Positions 49,039-58,151 of a DNA stretch of 64,000 nucleotides are shown one piece after another. Numbering within the stretch: the first letter of the stretch is position 1; each line of letters begins with the position of its first letter. The stretch covers positions 60,115 through 124,114 of the forward strand of contig NZ_BMPQ01000026.1 of NCBI RefSeq assembly GCF_014647675.1. The letters run 5' to 3'. The DNA is from Streptomyces flaveus (GTDB taxonomy: Bacteria > Actinomycetota > Actinomycetes > Streptomycetales > Streptomycetaceae). A program made the position numbers and the translations under genes. The notes beneath the pieces are model-generated. The model saw nothing but the letters and a program-made list of their open reading frames with translations. It did not search any database and was not told the DNA's origin.

Positions 49039-49812
49039 ATGTCCGCACGAGGTAAGCACCGTCGTTCGAAAGCCCGCCCCTTTGTCCGCGGTTTCGTCGC
49101 CGTGGGGACGGGTGGAGCCGCGCTCGTTCTCCCGATCATGGGGGCGACCGGCGCCGGCGCCGCCCAGCCGGCGCAGGTCACACAGGTCGCCCAGGAGACG
49201 CAGGCCACAGTCCCGCAGGTCCAGCTCGTCACGCACAAGGTGGCTTCGGGAGAAACCCTGTCCAAGATCGCGAAAAAGCACTCCGTGAGCGGCGGTTGGA
49301 AGAAGCTGTACAAGGCCAACAGTGCCGTCATCGGCACTGACCCGACGCGGCTTCGTCCGGGCCTCACGCTGACGGTCGGCACCAAAACCGTCCAAACGCC
49401 AGCAAACGAGGTGAAGGCGGCACCCGCGGCCACGCCCGCCGCCGAGCCCGCTGCCACGCCCGCCGCCGAGCCCGCCGCCGAGAAGACGTACACGAACGAC
49501 CTCGACGGCTGGATCAAGGAAGCGCTGGACATCATGGCCCAGAACGGGATTCCGGGCTCGTACGACGGCATCCACCGCAACGTCATGCGCGAATCGTCGG
49601 GGAACCCGCAGGCCACCAACAACTGGGACTCCAACGCCGTGGCCGGTACGCCGTCCAAGGGCCTCCTGCAGACCATCGATCCGACCTTCCAGGCCTACCA
49701 CGTGCCCGGTACGTCGATGGACCCCTTCGACCCCGTCGCGAACATCGCGGCAGCCTGCAACTACGCCGCCGACAAGTACGGCTCGATCGACAACGTCAAC
49801 GGGGCCTACTGA
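49039..49812 (+). CDS. Secreted LysM/transglycosylase-like cell-wall protein
   Basis: With ATG at 49039 (after GGAGAGGAA) the precursor is 257 residues. It has a basic N-terminus (RGKHRRSKARP) and a hydrophobic segment ending AGAA-QP, an export signal. One LysM domain (HKVASGETLSKIAKKHSVSGG, about 65-112) binds peptidoglycan. An Ala/Pro/Glu linker precedes a lysozyme-like SLT region (RNVMRESSGNPQATNNWDSNAV, GLLQTIDPTFQAY) with the catalytic Glu in MRES. It is related to resuscitation-promoting and lytic transglycosylase proteins. Control by the upstream ydaO riboswitch links it to c-di-AMP. Confidence 0.9.
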   Translation: MSARGKHRRSKARPFVRGFVAVGTGGAALVLPIMGATGAGAAQPAQVTQVAQETQATVPQVQLVTHKVASGETLSKIAKKHSVSGGWKKLYKANSAVIGTDPTRLRPGLTLTVGTKTVQTPANEVKAAPAATPAAEPAATPAAEPAAEKTYTNDLDGWIKEALDIMAQNGIPGSYDGIHRNVMRESSGNPQATNNWDSNAVAGTPSKGLLQTIDPTFQAYHVPGTSMDPFDPVANIAAACNYAADKYGSIDNVNGAY

Positions 49813-49828
49813 CCGGGCCTGAGCGAAC

Positions 49829-49871
49829 CACCGGCCCCGGGTACCAGGTGACCAGGTACCCGGGGCCGGTG
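49829..49871. terminator. Bidirectional terminator
   Basis: CACCGGCCCCGGGTACC (49829-49845) and its exact reverse complement (49855-49871) form a 17-bp stem with a nine-base loop between the convergent LysM and lipoprotein genes. Confidence 0.85.
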
Positions 49872-49890
49872 CACACCCATGCCAACCGCC

Positions 49891-50502
49891 CTACTGGCCG
49901 GGGAACTTCCAGATGAACGGCTCCCCGTCCTCCTCCGACCAGTGGACCTCCATCTCCTTCGCGTTCGCCGGGATCAGGTACGACTCACAGAACGTGTGGC
50001 TCTCGCCCTGCTTCCAGCTCTCGACGTCGTACGGGTCCTCGCAGCCGGGCGCGTCGTCGGAGGCGCCGATGAGGAGGGCGCCCCGCTGACCGTCGGCCCA
50101 GATGGTGGTGCCGTCGCCCGCGTCGGAGTCGGACGTCAGGGCCGGGCCGCCCTTGTGCGTGAACTTCAGGTGCGCGACCGCGAGCACCATGCCCTTGGCC
50201 TCCGCCTTGTCCTGCACCAGCTTCTGGGCCTCGGCCTCGGTGCCGACGTCCACCTTCTGCGCGGTGATGTCGTAGGTGACGTTGCCGTCCTCTTCCTCGA
50301 CCTTGCCCTCGGCGCTTTCGCCCGTGGCCAGCTCGCCACCGGAGGCCGCCTCGGCCGGAGTTGCCGGCGCCTTCGGCTTGGCGGCGGCAGCGGGCTTCTT
50401 CGCGTCGTCGGCCTTGTCCTCCCCGCCGCCGCACGCGGTCAGCGCGAGCGCGAGAACGGCGACGGGCGCGGCGACGCGCAGGGCGGTTTTCTGGTGCAGC
50501 AA
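49891..50502 (-). CDS. Lipoprotein
   Basis: TTG at 50502 (after GAGGAG) gives a 203-residue precursor with signal sequence VAAPVAVLALAL and lipobox LTACGGG (Cys near residue 24). An Ala/Lys/Pro linker follows, then a mature domain of about 130 residues with LKFTHKGGPAL, CEDPYD and HTFCESYLIPANAKEMEVHW. Two cysteines in the mature part could form a disulfide. The upstream in-frame ORF to 50775 is not supported. Small lipoproteins with this layout are common in Streptomyces; function unknown. Convergent with the LysM gene. Confidence 0.8.
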   Translation of the reverse strand: MLHQKTALRVAAPVAVLALALTACGGGEDKADDAKKPAAAAKPKAPATPAEAASGGELATGESAEGKVEEEDGNVTYDITAQKVDVGTEAEAQKLVQDKAEAKGMVLAVAHLKFTHKGGPALTSDSDAGDGTTIWADGQRGALLIGASDDAPGCEDPYDVESWKQGESHTFCESYLIPANAKEMEVHWSEEDGEPFIWKFPGQ

Positions 50503-51204
50503 GACAAACTCCTCGTGAGTGTTGCGAGTGGGGGGATGTGCTCGCGCAGCGCCACAGCGGCACGGCACCACAGCGGCCCAGCCGCACAGCAGCAGCACAG
50601 TGCTACGCGGTCGAGGTGCCGATGTCGATTCCGATGCCGGTGCTCTACGGGGCGTGCAGCCACCGGAGTTGCACCAGGAAAAGCCCAACTGCTCGTCGGG
50701 CAGACGACGTTCCCCGTTGCGCGGACCGCTCGAAGCGGAAACGCGACCACCAGATCCTGAAGTACCGCCCCTCACGGTGTCAACAAACGCGAGTACTCAC
50801 CGTCACAGAGGTGTGAGGGCGCAGTCGGCGGTGCGCCCTAGCGTCTGGCCGACCACCCCACCCTTCCCCGACCCGTGAGCAATTCGTGCAGGAACCGTGG
50901 ACTCGGCATGACCATCGCATGTCCGTCGCACGTCACACCGTTCGCTCTCGCACAGCGGCACCCGCCCGCGAAGGCCCGTACCCAACGGGGAACCAACCGC
51001 CCCGCGTTGCGCGTGGATAACGTCGAGTCCTGTGAGGTTCGCGATCGTTGGCGCGCCTTGAGGGGCTTATGCGCCCCTGATACGGTGCGATGACTTGACA
51101 CTCATTCCGGTCGCCGGTATTCGGCCAGGTCGGGCGGTACGTCCGATGCGGAATGGAGTGTCCTAAATGACAGAAACCTTCTTGGGTGTACGGGGAGCGG
51201 TTGC
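50503..51204. other. Intergenic region upstream of the tad operon
   Basis: These 702 bp hold no convincing gene. TTGACA (51095-51100) and TATTCG (51118-51123) with a 17-base spacer form a candidate promoter about 80 bp before the first tad gene. AGGGGC/GCCCCT (about 51060-51079) is a small hairpin just upstream of it, and CACTCATTCC/GGAATGGAGTG around 51100-51160 is a near-inverted repeat. Confidence 0.5.
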
Positions 51205-51933
51205 GTGAAGATCCAAGAGCGTACGGGGGCGGGTAACAACCGTTCCGCGGCGCCGGCTCAGCCGGCGATGGGTGAGCGTCTTCCCGCGCCGCCTCGCGAG
51301 CGCAAACCGGCACTCGCCGCTCTCGCCGTGCTGCTCATCCTGCTCGGAGCGCTCGGGGCGACGATGCTCGTGCTGCAGGCCGGGGATCGTGTCGAGGTCA
51401 TTCAGGTGAAGAGGGGCGTCACCATTCAGGCCGGCGAGTCCGTAGCCAAGAGCAAGGTGACCTCTGTACTGGTCAATGCGGACTCCGACGTCAACTATGT
51501 CAAGTGGTCCGATTTCACCACCCTCCAGAAGCTCAAGGCCAAGTCCACCATCTACGGGGGCTCCGTCGTCGTCGGCGAGATGTTCGGCGAGGCAGCCTCC
51601 CTCCCCGCCGGCAAGGCCTCCGTAGGCCTCGCCCTCAAGGAGGGCCAGTACCCGGCCAACGTGCTGAAGACCGGCGACACCGTCGCCGCCTACCGTGTGG
51701 ACGACACCAGCACGGGCTCCAACAACAACAACTCCTCCGGCGGTACGTCCACGGACACCGACACCCTCCTCGTCGACAACGCCCGCGTGGACACCGTGAA
51801 CAGCAGCGACGACGCCACCATCAGCACCGGCAACCTCGCCATCACGGTGCTCGTCGACCAGGACGACGTCCCCGCCCTCGCCCAGGCCGCCGCCGCGGGC
51901 AAGGTCGCCGTCGTCCTCGTGCCCGGCAACTAA
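51205..51933 (+). CDS. CpaB/RcpC-like SAF-domain pilus protein
   Basis: This 242-residue protein has one N-terminal transmembrane segment (ALAALAVLLILLGALGATMLVL, about 36-57) and an extracytoplasmic SAF-like domain (VKRGVTIQAGESVAKSKVTSVLV, about 68-90). A Ser/Asn/Thr-rich loop (GSNNNNSSGGTSTDTDT) lies in the second half. Its position as first gene of the tad cluster supports a CpaB/RcpC-type role in the pilus periplasmic channel. It starts at GTG after GGGGAG. Confidence 0.7.
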   Translation: MKIQERTGAGNNRSAAPAQPAMGERLPAPPRERKPALAALAVLLILLGALGATMLVLQAGDRVEVIQVKRGVTIQAGESVAKSKVTSVLVNADSDVNYVKWSDFTTLQKLKAKSTIYGGSVVVGEMFGEAASLPAGKASVGLALKEGQYPANVLKTGDTVAAYRVDDTSTGSNNNNSSGGTSTDTDTLLVDNARVDTVNSSDDATISTGNLAITVLVDQDDVPALAQAAAAGKVAVVLVPGN

Positions 51934-51956
51934 GGGCGAGAGAGACAACAAGAGAC

Positions 51957-52808
51957 ATGGCGCTCATCGCTCTCGCCGCCGACAAGGGTTCCCCCGGCGT
52001 CACCACGGCCGCCGTCGCCCTCGCCGCGGTCTGGCCCCGCCGGGCTCTGCTGGCGGAGACCGACCCGGCCGGCGGTGACCTCGTGTACCGCAGTGCCGCC
52101 GCGCACGGCGGTCCGCTGAACCCCAACACCGGCATGCTGTCCATCGCCGCCACCGCACGCCGAGGACTCGTACCGGATCAACTCTGGGACCACGTACAGC
52201 CGTTGAGCGGCGGCCTCGAGGTACTGGTCGGGCTCGGGAACGCCGAGCAGGCCGCCGGGCTCGCCGGGCTGTGGCCCACCCTCGGCCGGGCCTTCGCCCA
52301 CCTCGCCGACTCGCCGAACGCGCCCGCCGACGTCATCGCCGACTGCGGCCGGGTCGCCGGGGACACCCCCGCCGTCGAGATGTTCTCGCAGGCCGCCCTC
52401 GTACTCCTCATATCCCGCACCGAGCCGGAGGCCATCGCGCGCGTACGCGACCGGGCCGCCGCCCTCACCGCCAGGCTGCACGGCGGCTCCCGCGGCGCCG
52501 CCTCCCTCGCGACCCCGCTCATCGGCGTCATCCTCATCGCCGACCCGGGCGACTCCGCCAAGCTCGTCCACCAGGTCAACGACATGCTGGTGGCCGCGCA
52601 GACCGGCGCCCGCGTCGTGGGCACGCTCGCCGACGACCCGTCCGGCGCCGACCAGTTGGCCGGACGCAGGCGCGGCCGGCTCGACAAGTCGCTACTCATC
52701 CGCTCGGCGCGCAAGGTGACCGCGGACCTCTACCAGCAGTTCGGGGCGGCCTGGGCCGTACCGGTCGGCGGGCCGGGCGGGCAGCCCACCGCGGGGGCCG
52801 GCCGATGA
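51957..52808 (+). CDS. CpaE/TadZ-like ATPase-related protein
   Basis: This 283-residue protein resembles the MinD/ParA-like CpaE/TadZ localisation factors: MALIALAADKGSPGVTTAAVALAAVWPRRALLAETDPAGG at the start, DVIADCGRV in the middle, and LVLLISRTEPEAI. The Walker A is degenerate (KGSPGVTT), as in some TadZ proteins that do not hydrolyse ATP. It overlaps the TadA start by four bases (ATGA). It probably directs pilus machinery to a pole or site; inferred from context. Confidence 0.75.
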   Translation: MALIALAADKGSPGVTTAAVALAAVWPRRALLAETDPAGGDLVYRSAAAHGGPLNPNTGMLSIAATARRGLVPDQLWDHVQPLSGGLEVLVGLGNAEQAAGLAGLWPTLGRAFAHLADSPNAPADVIADCGRVAGDTPAVEMFSQAALVLLISRTEPEAIARVRDRAAALTARLHGGSRGAASLATPLIGVILIADPGDSAKLVHQVNDMLVAAQTGARVVGTLADDPSGADQLAGRRRGRLDKSLLIRSARKVTADLYQQFGAAWAVPVGGPGGQPTAGAGR

Positions 52809-54115
52809 CCGCTGTCGACCACCAGCTGGTCAAGCGGTTCCGGCAGGAGGCCGGTGACCGCATCGCCGAGCAGCGCCGCCTCGACCAGGTCTCCGGCGTC
52901 ACGCCGATGTCCAGCGAGGACGAGCGCCAGTACGCCCGCGCGGTCATCGCCCAGATCCTCGAGGAGTACGCCCGTACGGAGATCAACTCCGGTCGTACGC
53001 CACTGGATGCCGAGACCGAGGAGCAGTACGCGGCCGCCGTGCACGCCGCCCTCTTCGGAGTCGGCCGGCTCCAGCCCTTGCTCGACAATCCCGAGGTCGA
53101 GAACATCGACATCAACGGGTACGACCAGGTCTTCGTCGGATTCGCGAACGGCGAGGAGATCAAGGCCGATCCCGTCGCCGAGAACGACGAGGAGCTCATC
53201 GAGCTCATCCAGATCCTCGGCGCGTACTCCGGTCTCTCCTCCCGGCCCTTCGACTCCGCCAATCCGCAGCTCGACCTGCGGCTGCCGGACGGTTCGCGAC
53301 TGTCCGCCGTCATGGACGTCACCCGACGCCCGGCCCTGTCCATCCGCCGCGCGCGCATGGGCAAGGTCTTCATGTCGGACCTCGTCGGCAACGGCACGCT
53401 CACGCCCGAGATCGGCCACTTCCTCGCCTGCGCCGTCCGGGCCCGTAAGAACGTCATGATCGCGGGCGCCACGAACGCCGGTAAGACGACCCTGCTTCGC
53501 GCGCTCGCCAACGAGATCCCGCCGCACGAGCGCCTCATCACCGTCGAACGCGCCCTGGAACTCGGCCTCGACCAGTTCCCCGACCTGCACCCGAACGTCG
53601 TCGCCTTCGAGGAGCGCCTGCCCAACTCCGAGGGCCTGGGCGCGATCTCGATGGCCGAGCTGGTGCGCCGGTCGCTGCGTATGAACCCCTCGCGCGTCAT
53701 CGTCGGCGAGGTCCTCGGCGACGAGATCGTGACCATGCTGAACGCGATGTCGCAGGGCAACGACGGCTCGCTGTCCACGATCCACGCGAACAGCTCCAGC
53801 GAGGTCTTCAACCGTATTTCGACGTACGCGCTCCAGGCCAACGAGCGGCTGCCCATCGAGGCCAGCCAGATGCTCGTGGCGGGCGCCGTGAACTTCGTCG
53901 TGTTCATCCAGCGGCGCAACAACTACCAGACGGGCGGCCGACTTCAGCGCATGGTCACCTCGATCCGTGAGGTCAACGGCGTCGACGGACGCGTCCTGTC
54001 CAGCGAGGTGTTCGCCGAGACGGCCGACGGCAGGGTCGTACCGCATGCGCCTCTGTCCTGCGTCGACGACCTGGTCGCGTACGGCTATCGCGGGCCCGCC
54101 GGGAACTGGGGCTGA
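52805..54115 (+). CDS. tadA: TadA/CpaF-type secretion ATPase
   Basis: This 436-residue VirB11/PulE-family ATPase powers Flp pilus assembly. Walker A is GATNAGKTTLLRALA (about 221-235). Asp/His-box regions SVITVERALELGL-type and GSLSTIHANSSSEVFNRIS (about 316-335) complete the hexameric ATPase motifs. An N-terminal region (about 1-130) contains RQEAGDRIAEQRRLDQV. It overlaps the upstream gene (ATGA) and the downstream TadB gene (TGATG), so the operon is tightly coupled. Confidence 0.92.
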   Translation: MTAVDHQLVKRFRQEAGDRIAEQRRLDQVSGVTPMSSEDERQYARAVIAQILEEYARTEINSGRTPLDAETEEQYAAAVHAALFGVGRLQPLLDNPEVENIDINGYDQVFVGFANGEEIKADPVAENDEELIELIQILGAYSGLSSRPFDSANPQLDLRLPDGSRLSAVMDVTRRPALSIRRARMGKVFMSDLVGNGTLTPEIGHFLACAVRARKNVMIAGATNAGKTTLLRALANEIPPHERLITVERALELGLDQFPDLHPNVVAFEERLPNSEGLGAISMAELVRRSLRMNPSRVIVGEVLGDEIVTMLNAMSQGNDGSLSTIHANSSSEVFNRISTYALQANERLPIEASQMLVAGAVNFVVFIQRRNNYQTGGRLQRMVTSIREVNGVDGRVLSSEVFAETADGRVVPHAPLSCVDDLVAYGYRGPAGNWG

Positions 54116-55185
54116 TGGGGATGACCGAGATGACGGCCATGACGACCATGGCGGAGGCGACGGAGACGGCGGGGGCGACTGTGCAGCTTGCCGCGCTCGG
54201 CTCGCTCGGCTCCATGGGCGGGCTCTTCTCCACGACCATGCTGTACGCGCTGGCGTGCGGTGTCGCCGTCGGCGGCGGACTCGCGCTGTTCGCGGTCGCG
54301 GTCCGGGGACTGCCCGCCAAGCCCCAGCACGAGAAGCAGAAGTCCGGCCGGCGGGCCGGTGAGCTGATCCGGTTCGCCGGTCAGCGCGGTTCGATCGCGG
54401 CGGGCGCCGGAATCGTCGTCCTGTTGCTCACCCGCTGGGCGGTGGCCGGTATCGCCACCGCCGTACTCGTCTTCTTCTGGGAGAAGCTCTTCGGCGGCGC
54501 CTCCGAGGAGAAGGCCGCCATGCGCCGCGTAGAGGCGCTCGCGTCCTGGACCGAGTCGCTGCGTGACACGATCGCGGGCGCGGTCGGCCTTGAGCAGGCC
54601 ATCCCGGCATCCGCGCGCGCCTCCGCTCCCGTACTGCGCCCGCACCTCGACGCCCTCGTCGACCGGCTCCGCTCCCGTACGCCACTGCCCGAGGCCCTGC
54701 AGCACCTCGCCGACGAGATCGACGATGCCTCCGCCGACATCATCGTCGCCGCACTCATGCTCAACGCGCGGCTGCGCGGCCCGGGTCTGCGCCAAGTCCT
54801 GGGCGCGCTCGCCAAGTCGGCGCGCGAGGAGGTCGACATGCGGCAGCGCGTCATGGCGCAGCGGGCCTCGACTCGCCGGTCCGTACAGATCGTTGTCGCC
54901 GTCTCGGTCTCCTTCGTGCTCGGCCTGTCCATCTTCAACCGCGAGTTCGTCGAGCCGTACGGCACGGCGGTCGGACAGCTCGTACTCGCCTGCGTCTGCG
55001 GCCTGTTCGCGCTCGGCTTCTGGTGGCTGCGCAAGCTGTCGACGATCGAGACGCCGGAGCGGTTCCTGGTGCGGGACGAGGCGGCGGTGCAGTTCGTACG
55101 TCCCCGTATGCCGGCCCAGTCGCAGCCGTCGCCGTCAGGGCCGGCGCAGGCGTCGGTGCCGTCCGAAGAGGGGGTACGTCGCTGA
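54115..55185 (+). CDS. tadB: TadB-like inner-membrane pilus protein
   Basis: This 356-residue protein has type II secretion system F domain features (EALASWTESLRDTIAGAVGLEQAIPASA, about 140-165, and ALAKSAREEVDMRQRVMAQRASTR). There are about four membrane segments, including the C-terminal pair SVSFVLGLSIF and LVLACVCGLFALGFWWLRKL. With TadC it forms the platform that TadA acts on. Its start overlaps the TadA stop (TGATG) and its stop overlaps the TadC start. Confidence 0.88.
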   Translation: MGMTEMTAMTTMAEATETAGATVQLAALGSLGSMGGLFSTTMLYALACGVAVGGGLALFAVAVRGLPAKPQHEKQKSGRRAGELIRFAGQRGSIAAGAGIVVLLLTRWAVAGIATAVLVFFWEKLFGGASEEKAAMRRVEALASWTESLRDTIAGAVGLEQAIPASARASAPVLRPHLDALVDRLRSRTPLPEALQHLADEIDDASADIIVAALMLNARLRGPGLRQVLGALAKSAREEVDMRQRVMAQRASTRRSVQIVVAVSVSFVLGLSIFNREFVEPYGTAVGQLVLACVCGLFALGFWWLRKLSTIETPERFLVRDEAAVQFVRPRMPAQSQPSPSGPAQASVPSEEGVRR

Positions 55186-56105
55186 TGGACCTGACCATGC
55201 CGATCGTGATCGGCGCCGTGCTGGGCCTGGGCGTCTACGCCCTCGTACGCGCCCTCATGCCGTCCAAGCGCAGCGCGGTCTCCCAAGTCGCGCGCATCGA
55301 CGCGATGCGGGCGCGGGGCGCGGCGTACGAGTCCTCGCATCGCACCGCCGACGCCGGGCGACTCGGGTCCGTACGGGCCCAAGTGGGCGCGCGGGTCGCC
55401 GAGTTCTATATGCAGCAGGGCTGGGAGCAGCGGTCGCTGCGGGCGGATCTCGCGGTCTTGGACCGGAGTTGGGAGAAGTTCCTCGCGACGAAGGTGCTGC
55501 TGGCGGCCGGGGGAGTGTTCTTCGGGCCGCTGCTGTTCGCCGTGGTGTGGACGCTGGGAGTGGGCAGCAGCCCGATCATCCCGGTCTGGCTGGCGCTGCT
55601 GTTCGCGGTCGTCTTCTTCTTCCTGCCGGATCTGGAGGTGCGGCGGGACGCGGGCGAGAAGCGGCGTGACCTGCGGCGCGTGATCGGCGCGTATCTGGAC
55701 CTGGTGTCGATGAGCCTGGCGGGTGGCCGCGGTCTCCCGGAGGCCCTCATGGCCGCCGCCGAGATCTCCGACGGCTGGGCGACCCAGCGGATCCGTAACG
55801 CGCTGAACGACGCGCGGATCACCGGCATCAGCCAGTGGCAGGCGCTCGGTTCGCTCGGCGAGGAGCTGGGCGTCGAGGAACTCAAGGACCTGTCGGCGTC
55901 GTTGGCGCTCGTCGCGGACGACGGCGCGAAGGTGCGCGAGTCGCTCGCCTCGCGCGCCGAGACGATGCGGCACCGCGAACTCGCCGATATCGAGGGCAGC
56001 GCGGGGGAGAAGTCGCAGTCGATGCTCGTGGCACAGCTGCTGCTGTGCGCGGGGTTCCTGGTCTTCCTGATCTTCCCCGCCGCGATGCGTGTGTTCCAGG
56101 TCTGA
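55185..56105 (+). CDS. tadC: TadC-like inner-membrane pilus protein
   Basis: This 306-residue GspF-domain protein begins DLTMPIVIGAVLGLGVYAL. It has paired membrane segments in the middle (LLAAGGVFFGPLLFAVVW; IPVWLALLFAVVFFFLPDL) and at the C-terminus (LLLCAGFLVFLIFPAAMRVF). The T2SF helix bundle is SMSLAGGRGLPEALMAAAE, about 180-200. It is coupled to TadB by overlap. TadB/TadC pairs are the hallmark of Tad systems. Confidence 0.88.
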   Translation: MDLTMPIVIGAVLGLGVYALVRALMPSKRSAVSQVARIDAMRARGAAYESSHRTADAGRLGSVRAQVGARVAEFYMQQGWEQRSLRADLAVLDRSWEKFLATKVLLAAGGVFFGPLLFAVVWTLGVGSSPIIPVWLALLFAVVFFFLPDLEVRRDAGEKRRDLRRVIGAYLDLVSMSLAGGRGLPEALMAAAEISDGWATQRIRNALNDARITGISQWQALGSLGEELGVEELKDLSASLALVADDGAKVRESLASRAETMRHRELADIEGSAGEKSQSMLVAQLLLCAGFLVFLIFPAAMRVFQV

Positions 56106-56139
56106 AGCCGACTACTACCTTCTGAGAGGACAACTCACC

Positions 56140-56391
56140 ATGAACGGACGGAACTTCAGCACCGGGATCCCGGGGGTGGACTTCCTGATCACCTTCCTCC
56201 AGGGGAGGGTGCAGCGCGCCCGCTCCGGCGAGCTCGACCGGGGCGCGTCCGCGGTGGAGTGGGTGATCATTTCGGCGGTTGTCGTGGCGATCGTCGGGGT
56301 GGTCGCGGCGATCATCAACGAGGCGCTGGAGGGCGGCGCGGAGAAGGTGCAGGACTGCATCGAGGGCGCGGACGCGGGCAGCACCTGCTGA
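56140..56391 (+). CDS. flp: Flp-type prepilin
   Basis: This 83-residue protein has the type IVb prepilin motif DRG-ASAVEWVIISAVVVAIVGVVAAII (about 39-64), with a Gly cleavage site and Glu at +5. The N-terminal leader is about 40 residues, longer than typical. It is the major pilus subunit candidate, processed by a TadV-like peptidase not found in this window. ATG at 56140 lies after GAGAGGA. Two Cys near the C-terminus could form a disulfide. Confidence 0.85.
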   Translation: MNGRNFSTGIPGVDFLITFLQGRVQRARSGELDRGASAVEWVIISAVVVAIVGVVAAIINEALEGGAEKVQDCIEGADAGSTC

Positions 56392-56419
56392 ATTCGCCTT
56401 CTCTCATACGGGGTTGCTG

Positions 56420-56860
56420 GTGAGCGTACGACGCTGGGTACGTCGCCGGGTGGAGGCCGCCTCCGCCCGCGGTGACTCCGGCATGACCGCGATCGAGTTC
56501 GTGCTGCTCACGCCGGTGCTCTTCTTCATGATCTTCGCGACGGTGCAGTTCGCGCTGTACTTCTTCGCCGACCATGTGGCCCAGGCGGCGGCGCAGGCGG
56601 GTGCGCGGAAGGCGCGCGCGACGGCGGACGAGCAGCCGGGCGCCTGGCGGGGCGAGGCGCAGGACGTGGTCGACAGCTATATCGCGCAGCTGGGGCCGCA
56701 GTTGGTCCTCGCTCCCGACGTGACGATGCTCCAGCCGGAGGAGAACACGGTGGGTGTGGAGATCACGGCTCGGGTGCCGTCGGTCTTTCCCGGGCTTGAT
56801 CTGACGGTGCATGCGGAGTCGTCGGGGCCGGTGGAGCGGTTCGTGGAGGACGTGAACTAG
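56420..56860 (+). CDS. tadE: TadE-like pseudopilin
   Basis: This 146-residue protein has the TadE prepilin-like motif RGDSGMTAIEFVLLTPVLFFMIFATVQFALYF (about 19-50), with Gly and Glu at +5. The remainder is an extracytoplasmic domain with QPEENTVGVEITARVPSVFPGLD. It starts at GTG 56420, just after a short ACGGGG. It probably primes or assembles the pilus. Immediately followed by a second TadE-like gene. Confidence 0.82.
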   Translation: MSVRRWVRRRVEAASARGDSGMTAIEFVLLTPVLFFMIFATVQFALYFFADHVAQAAAQAGARKARATADEQPGAWRGEAQDVVDSYIAQLGPQLVLAPDVTMLQPEENTVGVEITARVPSVFPGLDLTVHAESSGPVERFVEDVN

Positions 56861-57319
56861 GTGCGCTCTTTCGTACGGGCATGGGCGGGGGTTGTTCGGT
56901 CACGGGTGCGGGTTCTGGCTTCCCGCGACCGGGACCGTGGGCTGTCCACGATCGAGGTGGTGATCCTCGCCCCGGTGATGATCCTGTTCATCCTCGTCCT
57001 GGTGGCTTTCGGCCAACTGGTGGACGGACGCGGGGCGTTGGACGGCGCGGCGCGGGATGCGGCGCGCGCCGGTTCGATCCAGAAGGACCATGCCACGGCG
57101 ATGGCGGAGGCGGAGAAGGCCGCGGAGGCGAATCTCGATGATGTCTGCTCGGGCCCGGTGACGGTGAACCAGACCAGCCCAGGCTTCGAGCCCGACACGA
57201 TCTTCACGGTCGAGGTGAGCTGTGAGGTGCGCGGCCTCGACATGATCGGCCTGGACATCCCGACGACGCTGACGGCCAGTTTCAGCTCGCCGCTCGACCC
57301 GTTCCGGAGGACGGCGTGA
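56861..57319 (+). CDS. TadE/TadG-like pseudopilin
   Basis: This 152-residue protein has the N-terminal segment RDRGLSTIEVVILAPVMILFILVLVAFGQLV (about 25-54), with the G-xxxx-E prepilin motif. The extracytoplasmic part has two Cys (C102, C127 region). The GTG at 56861 abuts the preceding stop. It overlaps the next gene by four bases (GTGA). Together with the previous protein it forms the minor-pilin set of the Tad apparatus. Confidence 0.8.
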   Translation: MRSFVRAWAGVVRSRVRVLASRDRDRGLSTIEVVILAPVMILFILVLVAFGQLVDGRGALDGAARDAARAGSIQKDHATAMAEAEKAAEANLDDVCSGPVTVNQTSPGFEPDTIFTVEVSCEVRGLDMIGLDIPTTLTASFSSPLDPFRRTA

Positions 57320-57783
57320 CGCTGCGCTCTGCTGTACGCGGATGGGTGTCGGTGCGCCGGGCCCGTATGGACGACCGGGGCTCGGGCGCCGGCGCGGTCA
57401 TCATCTTCGCGCTCGTGTTCCTGTCCCTGTCGGCCTTCGTCATCGACGGCGGCCTGTCGATCTCCAAGCGCGAACGTGCCGCCGACATCGCCGAACAAGC
57501 CGCCCGCTACGCCGCCCAGGACATCGACCTGGACGCCCTCTACGACAACGAGGCCGGCCCCGCACCGATCCTCTTCGAGAACTGCAACGCCCGCGTGAAG
57601 GCCTTCGCCAACGAGATGGACATGTCCGGCGCGGACATCGGCGCCACGCACTGTGTGGCCGCGAACGCGGACGAGGTGGAGGTCGAGGTCCAGCTCACGT
57701 ACGCCCCGGTCTTCACGGGCATGTTCTACGGCGGAGACGTGGTCGTCCACGGCCAGGCGGTGGCGGAGAACGAGGTGGGCTGA
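57316..57783 (+). CDS. TadG-like pilus-associated protein
   Basis: This 155-residue protein has an N-terminal segment GSGAGAVIIFALVFLSLSAFVIDGGLSISKRERA (about 22-55). It has the Tad-type DGG and the membrane helix, but no glutamate at +5 of a Gly cleavage site. The domain resembles the putative Flp pilus-assembly (TadG-like) N-terminus without the von Willebrand part. It closes the operon. A convergent helical-protein gene follows after 30 bp. Confidence 0.75.
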   Translation: MTLRSAVRGWVSVRRARMDDRGSGAGAVIIFALVFLSLSAFVIDGGLSISKRERAADIAEQAARYAAQDIDLDALYDNEAGPAPILFENCNARVKAFANEMDMSGADIGATHCVAANADEVEVEVQLTYAPVFTGMFYGGDVVVHGQAVAENEVG

Positions 57784-57812
57784 GGCCCGTTTGGACGTTG
57801 AGGGGGGCGGGC

Positions 57813-58151
57813 CTACTTGTCGCCGCCGCCCTTTCCGCCCCCGCCCTTCTCCTTCGTCTTCACGCTGTCGCGGGCCTTCTTCGCGAGGTCGTCGTCGAGC
57901 TTCTTGAACTCGCGTACAACGGCGTCGGACATGCTGGCCAGCGCGTCGAGCTGCTGGTTGATGTCCTCGCGGCCGTCCTCCCAGTTGGACTCGAACTCCT
58001 CGAGCTTGTCGTAGACGCCGCCGTCACCTATGTCGTCCCGGTAGGACTCGAAGAGCTTCTTGGTGTGGTTCATACGCTGCTTGATGTCGCGCAGCCGGGT
58101 TCCGTAGTCCTCCAGCTCGCTGAGCGGAAGCGCGAGGTCGGGCTTGGCCAT
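57813..58151 (-). CDS. Small helical protein, WXG-like layout
   Basis: This 112-residue protein with ATG at 58151 (after GGGGGATCGAAG) is almost entirely helical. Two heptad-rich stretches (LSELEDYGTRLRDIKQRMNHTKKLFESYR and INQQLDALASMSDAVVREFKKLDDDLA) flank an N-W-E-D-G-R turn (about residue 62). This resembles WXG100 proteins in layout though the turn is not canonical. The tail is Lys/Gly-rich. It could be a type VII-type substrate or a structural coiled-coil protein. It is convergent with the tad operon. Confidence 0.6.
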   Translation of the reverse strand: MAKPDLALPLSELEDYGTRLRDIKQRMNHTKKLFESYRDDIGDGGVYDKLEEFESNWEDGREDINQQLDALASMSDAVVREFKKLDDDLAKKARDSVKTKEKGGGGKGGGDK

